43,602 bases of DNA from Planctomycetaceae bacterium. GTDB taxonomy: Bacteria > Planctomycetota > Planctomycetia > Pirellulales > PALSA-1355. A model generated the notes under the pieces. The model searched no databases, was not told the origin of the DNA, and saw only the letters and a program-made list of their open reading frames with translations. Below, piece by piece: positions 23,801 through 38,800 of this stretch. Location of the stretch: the NCBI GenBank assembly GCA_003153375.1, contig PLYM01000174.1, positions 79,007 to 122,608 of the forward strand. Reading direction: 5' to 3'. A program made the translations under genes and the position numbers. Within the stretch, counting starts at the first letter, position 1; every line of letters starts with the position of its first letter.

Positions 23801-26800
23801 GTAAATGGCCGAGTCGGGATTGGGTACGTCGAGGGCTTCGAGCAGATCGATTTCGTGGCCCGAGCCGTTGGCGGCGAGGAATCGAGTCAGGAACTCCATC
23901 GTCTCGTCGATCACGTCGGCTTGCATCACCAGCAACTCGCCGGGGCCCACGTGTCGCAGGGCGCTTTCGATGGCCTTGATGTTGCCTTTGAAGTCCTGGA
24001 TTTCGCTCACGCGCTCGCCGGCGGCCAGTCCCTCGCGGAACAAGTTCATGATCTCGCCTTCGGCCCGGCCGCGCATGTAGTGGTCTTCATAGAGGATCAC
24101 GCGATCGAAGGCATGGCCCAACAGCTCGCCTTGGCGAATCATGTCGCAGTCGCGTCGATCGCCGGCGGCCGAGTAGACGATCGTCCGTCGCTCTTGCGGA
24201 AATTGCTCGATGGCTTCGATCAGGGCCGACAGGGCCGAGACGTTATGGCCGTAGTCGACAATCACCGTGGCCCCGCCGATCTCCAGCAGGTTGAACCGAC
24301 CGGGCACCTTTTCCAGGTCGGCGGCAAACGATTCCAAGCCGGCGCGAATGGCATCGCGAGGAATCCCCAGGGCCCAGGCCGCGGCAGCCGAAGCCAGCGC
24401 GTTTTCAACCTGGAACGCGATGCGACCGCCATGTGTCAGCGGCACATTCTCAAGCGCAACCAGAGGGATTTCGACTTCGCCTTCGGCGATGATCACGGTG
24501 TCGTGCCGCACGAAGATCGCCCGGCCGCCAGCGCGACGATGGGCCGCGATCACGGGGTCGTCACCGCGCTGGGCGAAGAAGATCACCGGCGCCCGGCAAT
24601 CGCGCGCCATTTGGGCCACCAAGGGATCGTTGGCCTTGAGCACGGCAAAGCCGTCTGCCGAGACGGCGTCGACGATGGTCCGCTTCACCGCGGCCAGTTT
24701 TTCCAATGTTTCAATGTCGGACAGGCCCAGGTGGTCTCCTTCACCGATGTTCGTGACCACGGCCACGTCGCACCGATCGAAACCCAAACCAGCCCGCAGA
24801 ATGCCGCCGCGCGCCGTCTCGAGCACCGCGGCCTCGACGGCCGGGTTCATCAGGATCGCCTGAGCACTCATGGGGCCACTGCAATCGCCGGCCTCGATCC
24901 GCCGGTCGTTGATAAAGATGCCATCGGTGCACGTCATGCCAACCTTGCGGCCCAGCGAACGCACGATGTGGGCGATGAACCGCGTAGTGGTCGTCTTGCC
25001 GTTCACGCCCGTGACGGCCACGATCGGAATGCGACCATCCTGACGATCCGGAAACAGGCTTTCGATAATCGCCTCGCCGACCGGGCGGGGCTTGCCCGAC
25101 GAGGGCTGCAAGTGCATCCGCAGTCCCGGTCCCGCGTTGACTTCGACGATCACGCCCCCCTGGCTCTCCAGCGGGCGGCCAATATCGCTGACGACAATGT
25201 CGACGCCCGCGATGTCGAGGCCGATCATCTGGGCCGCTTCGACGGCCCGCGCGGCGACTTCGGGATGCACAAAGTCGGTAACATCGGCAGCCGTGCCACC
25301 GGTGCTCAGGTTCGCATTGCGGCGCACCAGCACGCGGACGCCGGTCGCCGGCACCGCCTCGGTCGTAAAGCCCTGCTCGGCCAGCACGGCCAATGCGATC
25401 TGGTCGAGCCGAATCTTCGTGAGCACGGTCGCATGGTCATCGCTGCGGCGCGGGTCGCGATTGACTTCCTCGACCAGTTGCGCGATCGTCGAACGTCCGT
25501 TGCCGATCACGTGGGCCGACTCGCGGCGGGCAGCCGCCACCATGCGACCGCCGATTACCAAAATGCGGTAGTCGGCGCCTGGAGCAAACTTCTCGACCAT
25601 GATGCTCGAGCCTTCTTCCTTCGCCGCGGCAAAGGCGGCCATAACCTGTTCGCGCGTGGTCAGATTCGTGGCCACGCCCCGGCCTTGATTGCCGTATTGC
25701 GGTTTCACGACCACCGGCACGCCAATCTCCTCGGCGGCCTCCCAGGCGTCCTCGGCATCGGTCACCGGACGGCCCGCGGGCACCGGCACGCCAACCTGGC
25801 GGAGCAGATTGCGAGTGAGTTCCTTGTCTTGGGCGATCGACTCGGCGATGGCGCCGGTCTGATCCGTCTCGGCGGTCAGGATGCGGCGCTGACGCGCACC
25901 GTGGCCCAGCTGGACCAGGCTGCCGCTGCTCAAACGGCGAACCGGAATTCCCCGGGCCTCGGCAGCATGGACGATCGACGCGGTGCTCGGTCCCAGGCAG
26001 ACGTCATGGGCCATGTCCTCAAGCTTCTTGACCTCGCCGGCGACGTCAAAGTCGTTGCCCTCGATCGCGGCGGTAATCAACGCCAGCGCGGTCGCGAGGC
26101 AGGCGCGGGCCAGCTCTTCTTCTTTGTATTCGACGACAACTTTGAAGACGCCCGACTCGGACGTCTCGCGAGCGCGACCGAACGTGACCGGGGTACCGGT
26201 CAGCGATTCCAACTCCAGCGTCACGTGCTCCAGGATGTGGGCCAGGTACATGCCACGTTGCAGCCACTCGACAAAGCCGCCGGGCTGGCCAACGGTGTTG
26301 CGGTGGCTGGCCAAACTGGGCAGCCAAGCCAGCAGGCGGTCATTGAAGCCAGGAAACTGGTCGGAAGGGCGCTGCGAGAGCTCCTTGAGATCGACCCAGG
26401 CTTCGAGGACCGGAAAATTCGCCCAAATGTTCGGGCCACGTAAGGCCAAGACCTTCCTGCAATCCATAAAACCGTTCGCTCCAGTCTATGCGGAGGGTTG
26501 CGCCGAAATCTTCTTCTCGCCACTGCCGCCCACGGCCCCCGACCACCTTCGCCTGGTCGAGCCATCAATTATCCACCACGGTGGAGTCTTTGCCGGCGGA
26601 GAGAAGTTCTCTTCCTAAATTGTTAATCTGTATTGCTTTGGGACCCTATAACTCCGTTGCATCACGGCGGTTCTCTTCGTAATCGTCCACCGGCTATCCG
26701 ACAGTCGATGAAAGAGCCACTTTTGGCCATGAACCGAGGTTTGCCCTACTTAGTCCCACAGTGCACGAAGCATGCCGCGTGCCACCCGGCCGACCGTAGG

Positions 26801-29800
26801 CTCGAACCTCGGGGTGGACAAGGTATTCGTGCAGCGGTACGTTGCTTGCAAGTACTGAATTCCCAGGAAGTTCACGACGGCTTTACCCGCCACACAGATA
26901 CGCAAAATAAATACTTGCGGCGAAATGTCGTGCCGCAGGCTAGCACGAAAAGCGTGAAAACATGCCATCAGGTTGACTACGCATGTCATCGATATGACTC
27001 GGCCGTATAGGCAAGCCGGTTGAAGTCGTCGCGTCGGGCCTTTTGTGCGGTGTCGTGGTTCCAGGGAGTTCGTGGTCGGCCGAAGCCAATTTGATTCGTC
27101 GGGCCTTCGATCGAAAGTGGCAAGATGGTTAATTTTGAACTGCAACACGACGCTGAAGGGCATCTGCTGCTCATCGACGAGCAGGGGAACCGGCACGTGC
27201 CCGTGGTCCCGGTGCGTGGATTCCCCATCTCGGATCCCGACCACTTTATTTCGATCTGCGATGCCGAGGGGCGCGAACTGGTGGCCGTCGAAGACCTGGC
27301 CGAGCTTTCGACCGAGGTCCGGCAGGTCTTGGAAGACGACCTGGCGCGGCGCGAGTTCGTCCCCCTGATCCGCCGCATCCTCAGCATGCCGGCCGACGCC
27401 GAGCCGACCGAGTGGGAGGTCGAAACAGACCGCGGCCGCACCCGCTTCGTGCTCAATTCTGGCGACGACGTCCGCCATCTCGGCCCCCACCGCGCCCTGG
27501 TGATCGACTCGCGCGGCATCCGCTACTTGATCGCCGACCGGCGCCAGCTCGATGCACTCAGCCGGCGTGTTCTGGAGCGGTATCTCTGAAAGGATGAATG
27601 CTGAAGGCGGAAGGATGAAAACGAGGGCAGGGTCGGTTTGACTTTGGCCCACATTTGCTGCATCTTTCATCCTTCGACATTGCCTTTTTACCTCAACCGG
27701 GAAGATCCATGCGACCTTTGCGCTATGGGATTGTGGGCGGCGGGTTTATTTCGGCGTTTCAGTTGCGCGCGCTGCGGCACGTGCGGGGCGTGGAAGTGGC
27801 GGGGCTGGTTTCGCGGCGGCCGCCCGAGAAACTGGCGGCTTATGTGCGCGAGCACGGCCTGGGCGAGGGCCGAATCTTCTCGAGCATCAAGGAAATGGCG
27901 CCGCACGTCGACGTGATCGCGCTGTTTGCTCCCAACTTTGCCCGAGTGGAAATGGTCGAGGAGGTGGTTGACGCGTTCAAAGCCGGGGCGCAGTTGACCG
28001 GCGTGATCTGCGAAAAGCCGCTGGCGCGCAACATGGCCGAGGCACGGCGCGTGATCAAGCTGGTCGAAGACGCGAAGCTGCCGCACGCTTATTTCGAAAA
28101 CCAACTGCACATGAAGTCGATGCAGGCCACGAGGGCCCAACTGGCGCCGATCATTCAGACGATGGGGCCGCCGCTATTGGCCCGTTCGAGCGAAGAACAC
28201 GCGGGGCCGCACAATCCCTGGTTTTGGGATCCGGCGCGGCAGGGAGGCGGGGTGATGAGTGACATGGGTTGCCACTGCCTGGCCGTCGGTTGGTATGCGT
28301 TGACGCCGCCAGGCAAGGGCGTGCGCTTTCTCGAGCCGGTGAGCGTGCAGGCCGATCTGTCGCTCTTGAAATGGGGCCAGCCGCGTTGGCGGCAGGAACT
28401 ACTCGAGAAGCACGGAGTCGACTACGGCCGCACGCCCGCCGAGGATTTTGCCACCGGCATGGTTACCTATCGAAATCCTGAAACCCGACAACTCGTCAAA
28501 AGCCAGTTCACGGTTTCGTGGATGTACGATAAACAGGGACTGCGTTTGGCACTCGACGGCATCGGGCCTGGCTATGCGTTTGAGATGAACACCCTGCGTT
28601 CGCCGCTGGAAATCTTCATCGGCGATCAGGCCGCGACCGCCACGGCCGATGCCGAAACGGCACTGGAGAAATCGCAATCCAGCCGGGGATTGCTGGCCGT
28701 GCAGACCAATGAGGCCGACCTGTACGGCTATACCGATGAGAACGACGATGCCGTGGCCGCGTTCAGCCTGCCGCGGGCGCCAATGCTCGACTGGCACTAC
28801 GGGCTGGAAATCGTGCGGCTGACGATGGCCGCTTATCTTTCAGCCGAGCGCCGCGCCACGGTCGACCTGACCGACCCGGCCACGGCCCGCGAGTTGGAAA
28901 CCTACGTGCCACTGATTCAGCAAGGCCGCGGCGCCGAGGTGCTGGGCCGGTAATTCGCCCGCTTCGTTGCGCGGTGAATTCCGCGGCGTAACGCGAAGGG
29001 CTCCGCGGGTCCCCACGAGCGAGGCGACGCGATGGCATTCCAGACGCCACGGGTGGGAAGCGGGGGGGCCCTGGCTCCTCAACTTCATTGCCCTCATTGC
29101 AGCGCCGATCTCGTCACGATCAAGACGGCCGATGGACTGATGTACCATTGTTGGCGTTGCGGCGGACGCGCGGTGGCGCTAACGGTCTTGCGACGAACGC
29201 TTGGGACGCCCTTCGTGCGCAGTTTATGGTCGCATGCCGCTTATGTTCGGCAAGCGCAGGGCAAGGCGTGTCCCGTTTGCCGTCGGGCGATGTGCGACGT
29301 TTTGGCCGACGCCAAACATGGAGACGTGCATCTCGACGTTTGCACACGTTGCCAGATGGCATGGTTCGACCGTCAGGAGTACGAGCAGTTTCCGCCGGCC
29401 CCTCCTCCCCAAGCGCTTTCGCCGCAAGTTCGCGAGGCGTTCGCGCGGTATCAGCTTGAAATCGATGAGCGCCGCCGACGTGGCCCCGAAATTGGCCGCG
29501 ACGACGGTCCCGAGGAAACTTGGAAGTGGATTCCGGCGTTATTCGGACTGCCCGTCGAGGAAGACTCGTCGCTCGCGTCATGGCCTTGGTTAACGTGGGC
29601 TTTGGTGGCCTTATTGGTGGTCACCTTTGCGCTCACTCAGTCGAATCTGACGGAAGTCGTGCGCCAATTCGGCCTGATTCCGGCTGAACCCTGGCGGCAC
29701 GGCGGCGCGACACTGGTGACGAGCTTCTTTATCCACGGCAGCTGGCTGCACGTGCTCGGGAACGTGTACTTCCTGTGGATCTTTGGTGACAACGTGGAAG

Positions 29801-32800
29801 AGGACTTGGGACGCTGGCAGTATGCGTTCGTGGTACTGCTGGCAACCCTGGCCGGCGACGCCGCGCACATCGCGTTCGATGTGCGGCCGCAGATACCCTG
29901 CGTTGGCGCCAGCGGCGGCATCGCGGGCGTTCTCACCTATTACGCCTTGCGTTTTCCAAACGCTCGGCTGCGGTTTTTGTTTCGCTATGTGTTTATCTTC
30001 CGCTGGCTACACGTGCCCGCGTATTTTGCGCTGGCCATCTGGATTGCTCTGCAATTCGTGACCGCGTATTTGCAGCGCCACGCGGCCGGCGACGTGTCGG
30101 GACTGGCCCATCTGGGCGGCGCCAGCGCCGGCGTGGCGGCTTGGGCATGGCACCGTTGGCTCGTCCCGCTGTGGAAACCCAGAACGCCGTAGTCCGGGAG
30201 CCCTCGAATACGTTCGAACGGCGCGTCCGATTGTCGTTCATCGACGCGGCAATTAGAATCGACGGTATACCCGGTCGACGCACCTCTGTTAACTTTCCTC
30301 GATCGGCTCGAACAATGGGGCCACGAATATCATGTCTCACGAGCGACCCGAAATTCAGCAGTGGCTGGCCGAGCGCGGTTATCCGCAGGCCGCGATCGAT
30401 AAGATTCTTTTGCGGCTCGACGCGTTCGACTCGAAAATCAACCGCGAGTCGGTCTTCGATGCGATGGAGACCGGCGAGTTGGACATGGACGCGCTGATCA
30501 AAGACGCGTTGCACGACGGCTGATCGACGCCGTCAATGCCCGTGCGTGTGACCGTGTCCTGGCGAATGGCCATATCCATGCGCGGGACTGTGTCCGTGCC
30601 CCGGGGCATGCGAATGAGCCGCATGGCCGTTGGTGGCCGCGGTCAGGTACTCTTGCGAGAGGTGGAAGTCGACCACCAGCGGCAGGTGATCGCTGGCCCG
30701 TTTGGCCATCGCGCTGCGCACCACGCGGGCAGCGCGAACAAACACGTCGCCGCGGCAAAACGCCTTGTCGAGCGATCCCATCGGGAAGTAGGCCGGGAAG
30801 GAACGGAATCGCGAAATCGGCGCCGTGACGTGCGCGAAGCCATGCTGCGCAAATGGACCGTCGGCCAGCGTGTTGCGCCAATCGTTCGAGTCGCCGGCGA
30901 TGATTACCGGCATGGAACCGGATTGGCGAAACAAGGAGTGCGAGAGCAGGTGGTTCACCTGCCAGTGGCGTTCCTTTTCGGCCAGGCCCAGGTGCCAGTG
31001 CACGAGCTGCATTGGCCCCTCGGGCGTATCGACCACGACCAACTGCGCGCCGCGCGGTTTTTTGGGTCCTAGCCGCAACGAGATTTGATGGACCGAATGG
31101 AAGGGCCAGCGAGAAATGATCAGGTTGCCATAACTTCCGCTCCGCAGGCGCACGGTAGTTTGGCGCAGATGGGCCACGGCGTTGAGTCGGCTCGAGAGCA
31201 GTTGCGCTTGGTCGTGATAGCGCGAGCGGCGGACGTTGTGATCGACTTCCTGCAGGCAGATCAGGTCGGGGTTTTCGGCTTCGATCACCTCGATCACACG
31301 CTCGATATCATAGCGCCGATCGGTCCCGCCGATTCCCTTGTGAATGTTGTAACTCAAAAGCCGCATAGTTAACGGTCACTGCTCGCAGTTTGCATCATGG
31401 CCCCCAATCACCCGGCGCTACGCGCCATGGACAAGCCTAGCTTGCGGTGGCAGACCAGGTCCCGACTCCCTACTCCTTACGCACCGATTTCGGCCCCGGT
31501 GCGATCGGCATTTTCGCGGCCAAACGGCCCCACGAGAAGCGGACAAAACGCTTGCCAGCAGCGGTTGCGCCGGTTAGCTTGGACCTGCCCTGCTGGCAGA
31601 GCCGCGGCACGCTTCGGTCGCCGGCTTCCTGATTTCCGGAGAACTCGACATGCTTCGTTCGCTCACATTCATTATAGCGACTGCGGCCAGCTTGCTGGCG
31701 CAGCGACTATTTGCCGCCGACTTGCCGGCCGCGAGCGGTGTCACGCCCAAAGAGCTGCTGATCGTCGATCACTACTGCGAGGGCGTGGTGTTTGACGCCG
31801 CGGGGCGCGGCTATATTTCGCATGGCCCGTTCATCGTGCAGTTCACGCTCGACGGCGGCTCGAAGGTGTGGGCTGAAACCGGCTCGCCCAACGGCCACAA
31901 GATTCTGGCGGATGGCACGCACCTCGTCTGCGACGCCAGCCGCCACGCGATATTGCACTTGTCGGCCGACGGCAAACTGCTCGATCCCGCCTCAACCGAA
32001 TGCGACGGCAAGTCGTTGCGCGGGCCCAACGATCTTACGTTGGACGTTGCTCACGGCGGATTCTATTTCAGCGATCCCGGTGAATCGAGCGATCTGCAAC
32101 CGATTGGCACGGTTCACTACGTCGATGCACAAGGCAAGACGTACCTGGTTGACAGCGGGTTGGCCTTCCCGAACGGTATCGTACTGACGGCTGACGGCAA
32201 GAAGCTGCTGCTAGCCGAGAGCAAAAAGAATCGTGTGCTGGTTTACGACGTGACGGCGCCCGGCAAAGTGGCCAACCGCCGTGTGCTCGCCGATCTACCG
32301 ACCAAGGACCCGGCCGCCGGGCAGATCGACAACCAGCCGGACGGCATGTGCCTCGACGCCGCGGGCAATTTGTACGTCGCCCATTATGGCATGCGACAGG
32401 TGCAAGTTCTCAGCCCCACCGGCAAACTCTTGGCCCGCTATCCTGGCGGCAACGTGACCACGAGCAACGTGGCCTTCGGAGGGCCGCGGCACGATCAATT
32501 GTTTGTCACCGGTGGCCTCGGCGCCGAGATGGGCAAAGGAGGTCTGTTTCGATTGGATCTTGCCGTGCCGGGATTGAACATTCTGCCGAAGAAGTAATTC
32601 CTCTATCGATCGCATTCCCACGACGCGACGACTCATCGCAAAGGGCATATTCTGATGAACAACCTTGGTTTAGCAGCCGGCGGTGCTCGACTTCGGGCGC
32701 TGGGGACCGCGTTCATGGTCTTGGCCGCAATGTCTTCACTGGGACGCGCGGCCGACGATTATCAACTGGGCCCCGACTCGCAGCGGCAAGCGGACGTGCC

Positions 32801-35800
32801 CGAGGGCACGGTGACGCAAGCCAAGTGGACCAGCAAAGTGTTCGACGGCACGGAGCGCGACTATTGGGTGTATGTGCCCAAGCAATACGACAAGGCCAAA
32901 CCGGCCTGCGTGATGGTATTTCAGGATGGCGGCAGCTACGTGGATAAGAGCAAAGACTTCCGCGTGCCGATCGTCTTCGACAATCTGATTCACAAACAGC
33001 AGATGCCCGTGACGATCGGCATCTTCATCAACCCGGGCGTCATTCCGCCGGCCAAGCCCGAGGAAAAGCCGCGCCCGAACCGCAGCTTCGAGTACGACAC
33101 GCCGAGCCCGCAGTATGCCGATTTCCTGCTCAAGGAAATCCTGCCCGAGGTGGGCAAGAGCTATAACCTGACCAAGAAGCCCGAGGAGCGTGCGATCTGC
33201 GGAATCAGCTCCGGCGGCATTTGCGCGTGGACCGTGGCCTGGGAGCGCCCCGAGGCCTTTCGCAAGGTGCTGAGCCACGTGGGCAGCTTTACGAACATTC
33301 GCGGGGGGCACGTCTATCCGTCTTTGATTCGCAAGACCGAGCGGAAACCGATTCGCGTGTTTCTGCAAGACGGCTCGGGCGATCTCGACAACCTGCACGG
33401 CAACTGGCCGTTGGCGAATCAGGAAATGGCGTCGGCGCTCAAGTTTGCCGGCTACGACTACCGCTTCGAATACGGCGACGGCGGTCACAACGGCAAGCAC
33501 GGCGGTTCGTTGCTGCCCGACTCGCTCCGCTGGCTATGGAGCGACGTGCCGGCGACCCCGGCGGCTAAGTGAGATCTTTTGCTCCGGCGTCCGAGCAACG
33601 CTTGGCGCGCCGATTGGTTCGCAATTCGCATCCAAGGATTTCTGCACATGTCACGCTTCCTGGTCATGACCGTGTTGCTGCTGGTTGGCTCGACCTGTCT
33701 ATCGGCGCAGGAAATGGCATTGCGCGACGTGTTGATCGATGGCGAAGGTTGGCAAATGGTGGCCCAGGGCTTTACCTTCACCGAAGGTCCGGCCGTCGAC
33801 TTGCAGGGCAACCTCTATTTCACCGACGTGTTCGGCTCCAAAATCCATCGCATCAACGCCCAGGGCAAGGCCGAGGTGTTCGTCGACCAAAGCTTCGGCA
33901 CCAACGGGCTGATCTTTGGCCCCGACGGACGGCTCTATGGCTGCCAGAACGGCAAGAAACGCATCGTCGCCTACGACGCGGCGGGCGAGTCGAAGACCAT
34001 AGCCGAGGACGTGCAGAGCAACGACCTGGTCGTGACTCGCACGGGCGCTATCTATTTCACCGACCCGGAAAACCACCAGATCTGGTACATCTCACCCCAG
34101 GGCGAAAAGCGGGTGGTCGATCGAGGACTCGGCTATCCCAACGGGCTCAAGCTGTGGGCCGATCAGGGCACACTGGTCGTGGCCGACATGAAGACCGACC
34201 ACCTGTTTGCGTTTCGCGTCGAAGCCGACGGCAGTCTGAAGTTCAAGCAGCCCTACTACACGCTGCGTTTGCCGCCGGGCAAGACCGAGAGCGGCGCCGA
34301 CGGGATGACGATCGATTCGGCCGGGCGCATCTATGTCGCGACGCAACTCGGCTTGCAGTTCTTCGATCCTCAGGGCCGCTTGTGCGGCGTCATCAACAAG
34401 CCGCAGAACGCCTGGCTCTCGAATGCCGTCTTCGCCGGCAAAGACCTCGACACGCTGTACGTCACGTGCATGAACAAGGTCTATAAGCGGAAAGTCAAAG
34501 CCCAGGGCATTCGATACTTTGACGTCAGTCCGGGCAAGTAGTTCGCGAGCGAGCTACTCTTACCGCATGGCCTGCACGGCTTCGGGAGCGTATCGCTTGG
34601 GGTTCTGGTTGAACCGGGCCAGCGACGACTCGTCGGCGAACATGTAGATGCGACCGTCGGGGCCGAATACGCCCGTCTCGCGGCGTCCAGCGACGACGAT
34701 CTGATTGTCCAGCGCCAACACCGGGTCGTTGCCGCCGAGCACCGGGCTGTAGCGATCAGGATTGGCCAGGAACTTTTCCTTTTCGGCCGGGCCCAAGAAC
34801 AGGTAGGTCCGTCCGCGATGCACGGCCCCGTAGGCCTTATCGCCCTGCGCCCATTGTTTCGATTCGACCAACGTTACGGGGCAATAGCCATACAGGCCCG
34901 CCGGCGGACAACCGGGCGGAAGCTGCACTTGCGGCGGTGCCGGCGCGGCAGCCGCGGCATTGACCGGCGGGTTCGCGGGTCCCGTGATGTAGGAAGGGGC
35001 CTGCGCAGGAGCTATGGGCGGAACACCCGGTGCCGTCGGCGGCGCGGCGGGTGCGACGTTCACTGGGGGCGCTGAGGGTTGGGTCGCGACATAGGCGACC
35101 GGAGGCGCGGCGGCGGCCGGAGCCGAGGCCGTTGGCGCCGCGGCAGCTTGAGGCGCAGTGGCTGGCGGTGCCGCTTGCGGATGTTGGCGGAAGTATTCGG
35201 CGTAGCGATCGCTGCTCGCAGGTTGCCCCGCGGGCTGGGCGGTCGGCGCACTGGCAGCGGCCGGATCAGTCGGCGAGTAGCTGGCGATGGCCGTAGCCGC
35301 TGGCGATGCACTAGCGATTGGCGTGGTGGCGGCGGCCGGCGTGACCGTTGGCGTCGTGGCAGCCGGCGCTGCGGCGGCCGGAGCCATCGTGGCTTGCGGC
35401 GCCGCGGCGATCTGCGATGTGGAACTCCGCACGAGTTCGCGATAGCCGGCGGCTGCCTGGTTCATCTGAGCGACATATTGATTGGCCGACTGCGGACTTT
35501 GCACTTGCGAAATCAAGCGGCCCGAGGGAGCAATGATCACGTCGGTCGGCAGTGAGGTGACGCCATACAGCCGCGCCGTGCCGGGCGCGTCATCCCAGGC
35601 GTTGAGCTTCACCAGCACGAAATTGGCTTCCAGCGCGCGGGCCGTCTCGGGGCGCGAGAAAACTTCCTTCTCGACGCGCATGCAGGGCTCGCAGCGGGGC
35701 GCCCAGAAATGGATAAGGACCAGACGATTGGTCTGGGTGGCGACCTGCCGGGCCGTTTCCAGGTTGGGCTGCCAAGGCATTTGGTCCTCGGCGTGCGCCA

Positions 35801-38800
35801 GGATGGTCAGCGAGGCCACGGCAATCATTGTGCTCAGGATGCAACGATCTGCCCGCATGGAAGTCACCCTCGTGCGACGGGAAAAAAATACGCGTTGACT
35901 CCTGTATCGACCGTGACGGTCGTCGCAGTTGCGAAAAACTTGACGGCTGGAGCAAGATTGACGGCCGCGGCAACTATCAGGGCGCGTGTCCGGGGCCGTT
36001 TTGCTCGTGATCGAGTAGTCGGCCGCCGCCGGGAAGAGAAAACCGGAAAAAGGCTTAAAGTTTGCGGCATGAGTTGGCCGAAGTAGAAGCCAACCGGTGC
36101 CGACTTCTCGGAAAAAACTTCCCAGACTTCCAAGATTTGTCGGAGAGTCGCTTGACATCCGGTATGCTATGGTTAAGATGTTCGTAGATTTAAGTTCTGC
36201 CATGCAGGCAGGCGCCGTGGCCCATGTAGTGGATTTTTGGGCCCCCCCGAGCTACGTTGTGTGCTCAGGGACTTGTAGACGCTTCTTGACCTGAACCCCC
36301 GCTCGATAGTGCTGGACTGGTTGCTTTGAGAGCGACCGCGCTTGAAATGGTCCGGCAACTTAGCGGGAAGGACTTCGACCGCAGCGACAGCTAGCACCTT
36401 GTTCGGTGGCCGGCTGGTGGTGGAAGAAAGCACCGGGCGTGCGAGGCCGAGGGACGTTTTCTAGGTGTGCTGCTTGCAAGCGGCCTGCTATACGTTTTTC
36501 ACAGTTCTCGTCCCTGGACGAAGACTGACTTCTGGTAAGGGCATTCGGCATAGAAGCCGCAACAGCCACTCTATTATCGCTTTGGCATTCAACGGATTTT
36601 GATCGCATTCCGCGCGCCGCCAGTGCTTTGCGCCCAGCGCTCGCGCGGAAACTGATCTAGGTGAAACATGGGTAAGCGAAAGAAAGGCCGACCTCGCGGG
36701 CGAGGCGGCATGGGCGGTCCCGGTCCTGGTCCGGGCCCCGGCGGTGGAATGCACGGCGGAAATGGCCGTCCACGGGGTCGCAACGGCGGCCAACGCCGTT
36801 TCAAGGATCCGAACGACCGCGGTCCTTACCCCGACAATGAGCCCATGGCCGATAACGGCGAGCCGGGCGTTGTCGAGCCGGGCATTGGCGTGCTCGAGTT
36901 GCACCCCAACGGTTACGGCTTTCTGCGAAATCCCAAAACGAACTATCTCCGCGAACGCAGCGATCCGTTTGTGCCCGGCACGATGATCGATAAGTTCGGC
37001 CTGCGTGAAGGTGTGCTGATCAACGGCCTGGTGCAACAGGCCCGCAAGCAGCAGGGCCCGCGACTGAAGGAAATCATCGACGTCGATGGCATGAAGCCCG
37101 AGGACTACGTCAACGTCAAGAGCTTCGACGCGCTGACGCCGATCAATCCGGAAAGTTGGCTGCGGCTCGAAACAGGCCCGACGCCGATCACGACGCGCGT
37201 GATGGACTTGCTGACTCCGTTGGGCAAGGGACAGCGGGCACTGGTGGTCGCGCCCCCGCGCACGGGCAAGACGTTCCTGCTGCAACACGTCGCCAACGCG
37301 ATTGCCACGAATTATCCCGAGCTGACGTTGATCATGCTGTTGATCGACGAGCGGCCCGAGGAAGTCACCGACATGCGGCGCTGCGTCGTGGGTGATGTGA
37401 TCGCCAGCAGCCTCGACCGCGACGTCGAGAGCCACGTGCGGCTGTCGCAATTGGTCGTCGAGCGTTGCAAGCGACTGGCCGAAATGGGCAAGGACGTCTT
37501 TTTGCTGATGGACTCGATTACCCGCATGGCCCGCGCCTTCAACAAGTGGGTGGGCAATACGGGACGCACGATGTCGGGCGGCGTTGATATCAAGGCGCTC
37601 GACATTCCGAAGAAGCTCTTCGCCACGGCCCGCGTCTTCGAGGAAGGCGGCTCACTGACGATCGTGGCCACGGCCCTGGTCGACACCGGCAGCCGAATGG
37701 ACGAGTTGATCTTTCAGGAGTTCAAGGGCACGGGCAACATGGAGTTGGTGCTCGACCGCAAGCTGGCCGATCGCCGCGTGTGGCCGTCCATCGACATTTC
37801 GCAGTCGGGCACCCGCCGCGAGGAGAAGCTGCTCGATGCCGAATCGCTGCATGCCGTCACGATGCTGCGCCGCACGTTGGCCACGATGCACCACATCGAC
37901 GCCATGGAACAATTGACCAGCAAGCTCGCCAAGTTCAAATCGAACCGCGAGTTCATCAAGCTGATCAGCGGAGCACAGGCTGATTAGCTGGCGGCGCGGC
38001 AAGCCGAACCGGCTTGCGCACCCGTCCGATAATCACCGACCGCCAGTTGTCGTCGCGCTTGGTCGGATCGCAGGGTATTTCCGCGATCTTCTCCCACTCA
38101 AACGGTAGCGTGCCGCTGGTGTTCTCCGAGAATCGCCCGTCCCCGGTGCTGCGCACCTCGGCCGTGTCGCTGCCGTGGCGATCGAAGCAGAAATAGGTCA
38201 TCTCGGACGGCGCTTGCTCGGCCGTGACAGGCCAGGGGACCGCTCGAATGGGCGCTTCGTAGCAGTAGGTAAAGCGGTGATAGACGCGGCCCAAACTGAT
38301 CAGTTGGCCTGGCTCGGGAAGTTGGTCCTTGACCCGCGCCACGGCCGGCATCAGATCATTCACGCCGCCCAAGCGCGCGTTGATCACGAGGCCGACGTAG
38401 GAAAAGCCCACCAGGGCCACGAGCGCGACGATCGCCAGTTGGGGCCGCGGTGCGTGTTCGGCAAGCGATGACCAGGCAAACACGCCGGCTGTGGCGCAGG
38501 CCACGACCATCCACAGGCCGAGGAATGCCCCTGGCTGTGAGAGTGCGGACAGGCGCACCAGGGGCAGCGTGTTGGCGGCCAGCAGGACGCAGCCACCGAT
38601 CACGGTTGAGAGGGCTAGGCCGCGCAAGAACAGCCGCCACACGCGGCGATGGTTCAAACTGGCGGCCGCGGCGGTGCAATGCTCGACGACCAGTCCCATC
38701 AGTACCGCCAGCACCGGGTAGAGCGGCATGAAGTAGCGTCCCTTCGCGCCGGCAGCCAGCCAGACGCTGGGATAGGTCACGGCCAGCGCCACGATAAGAA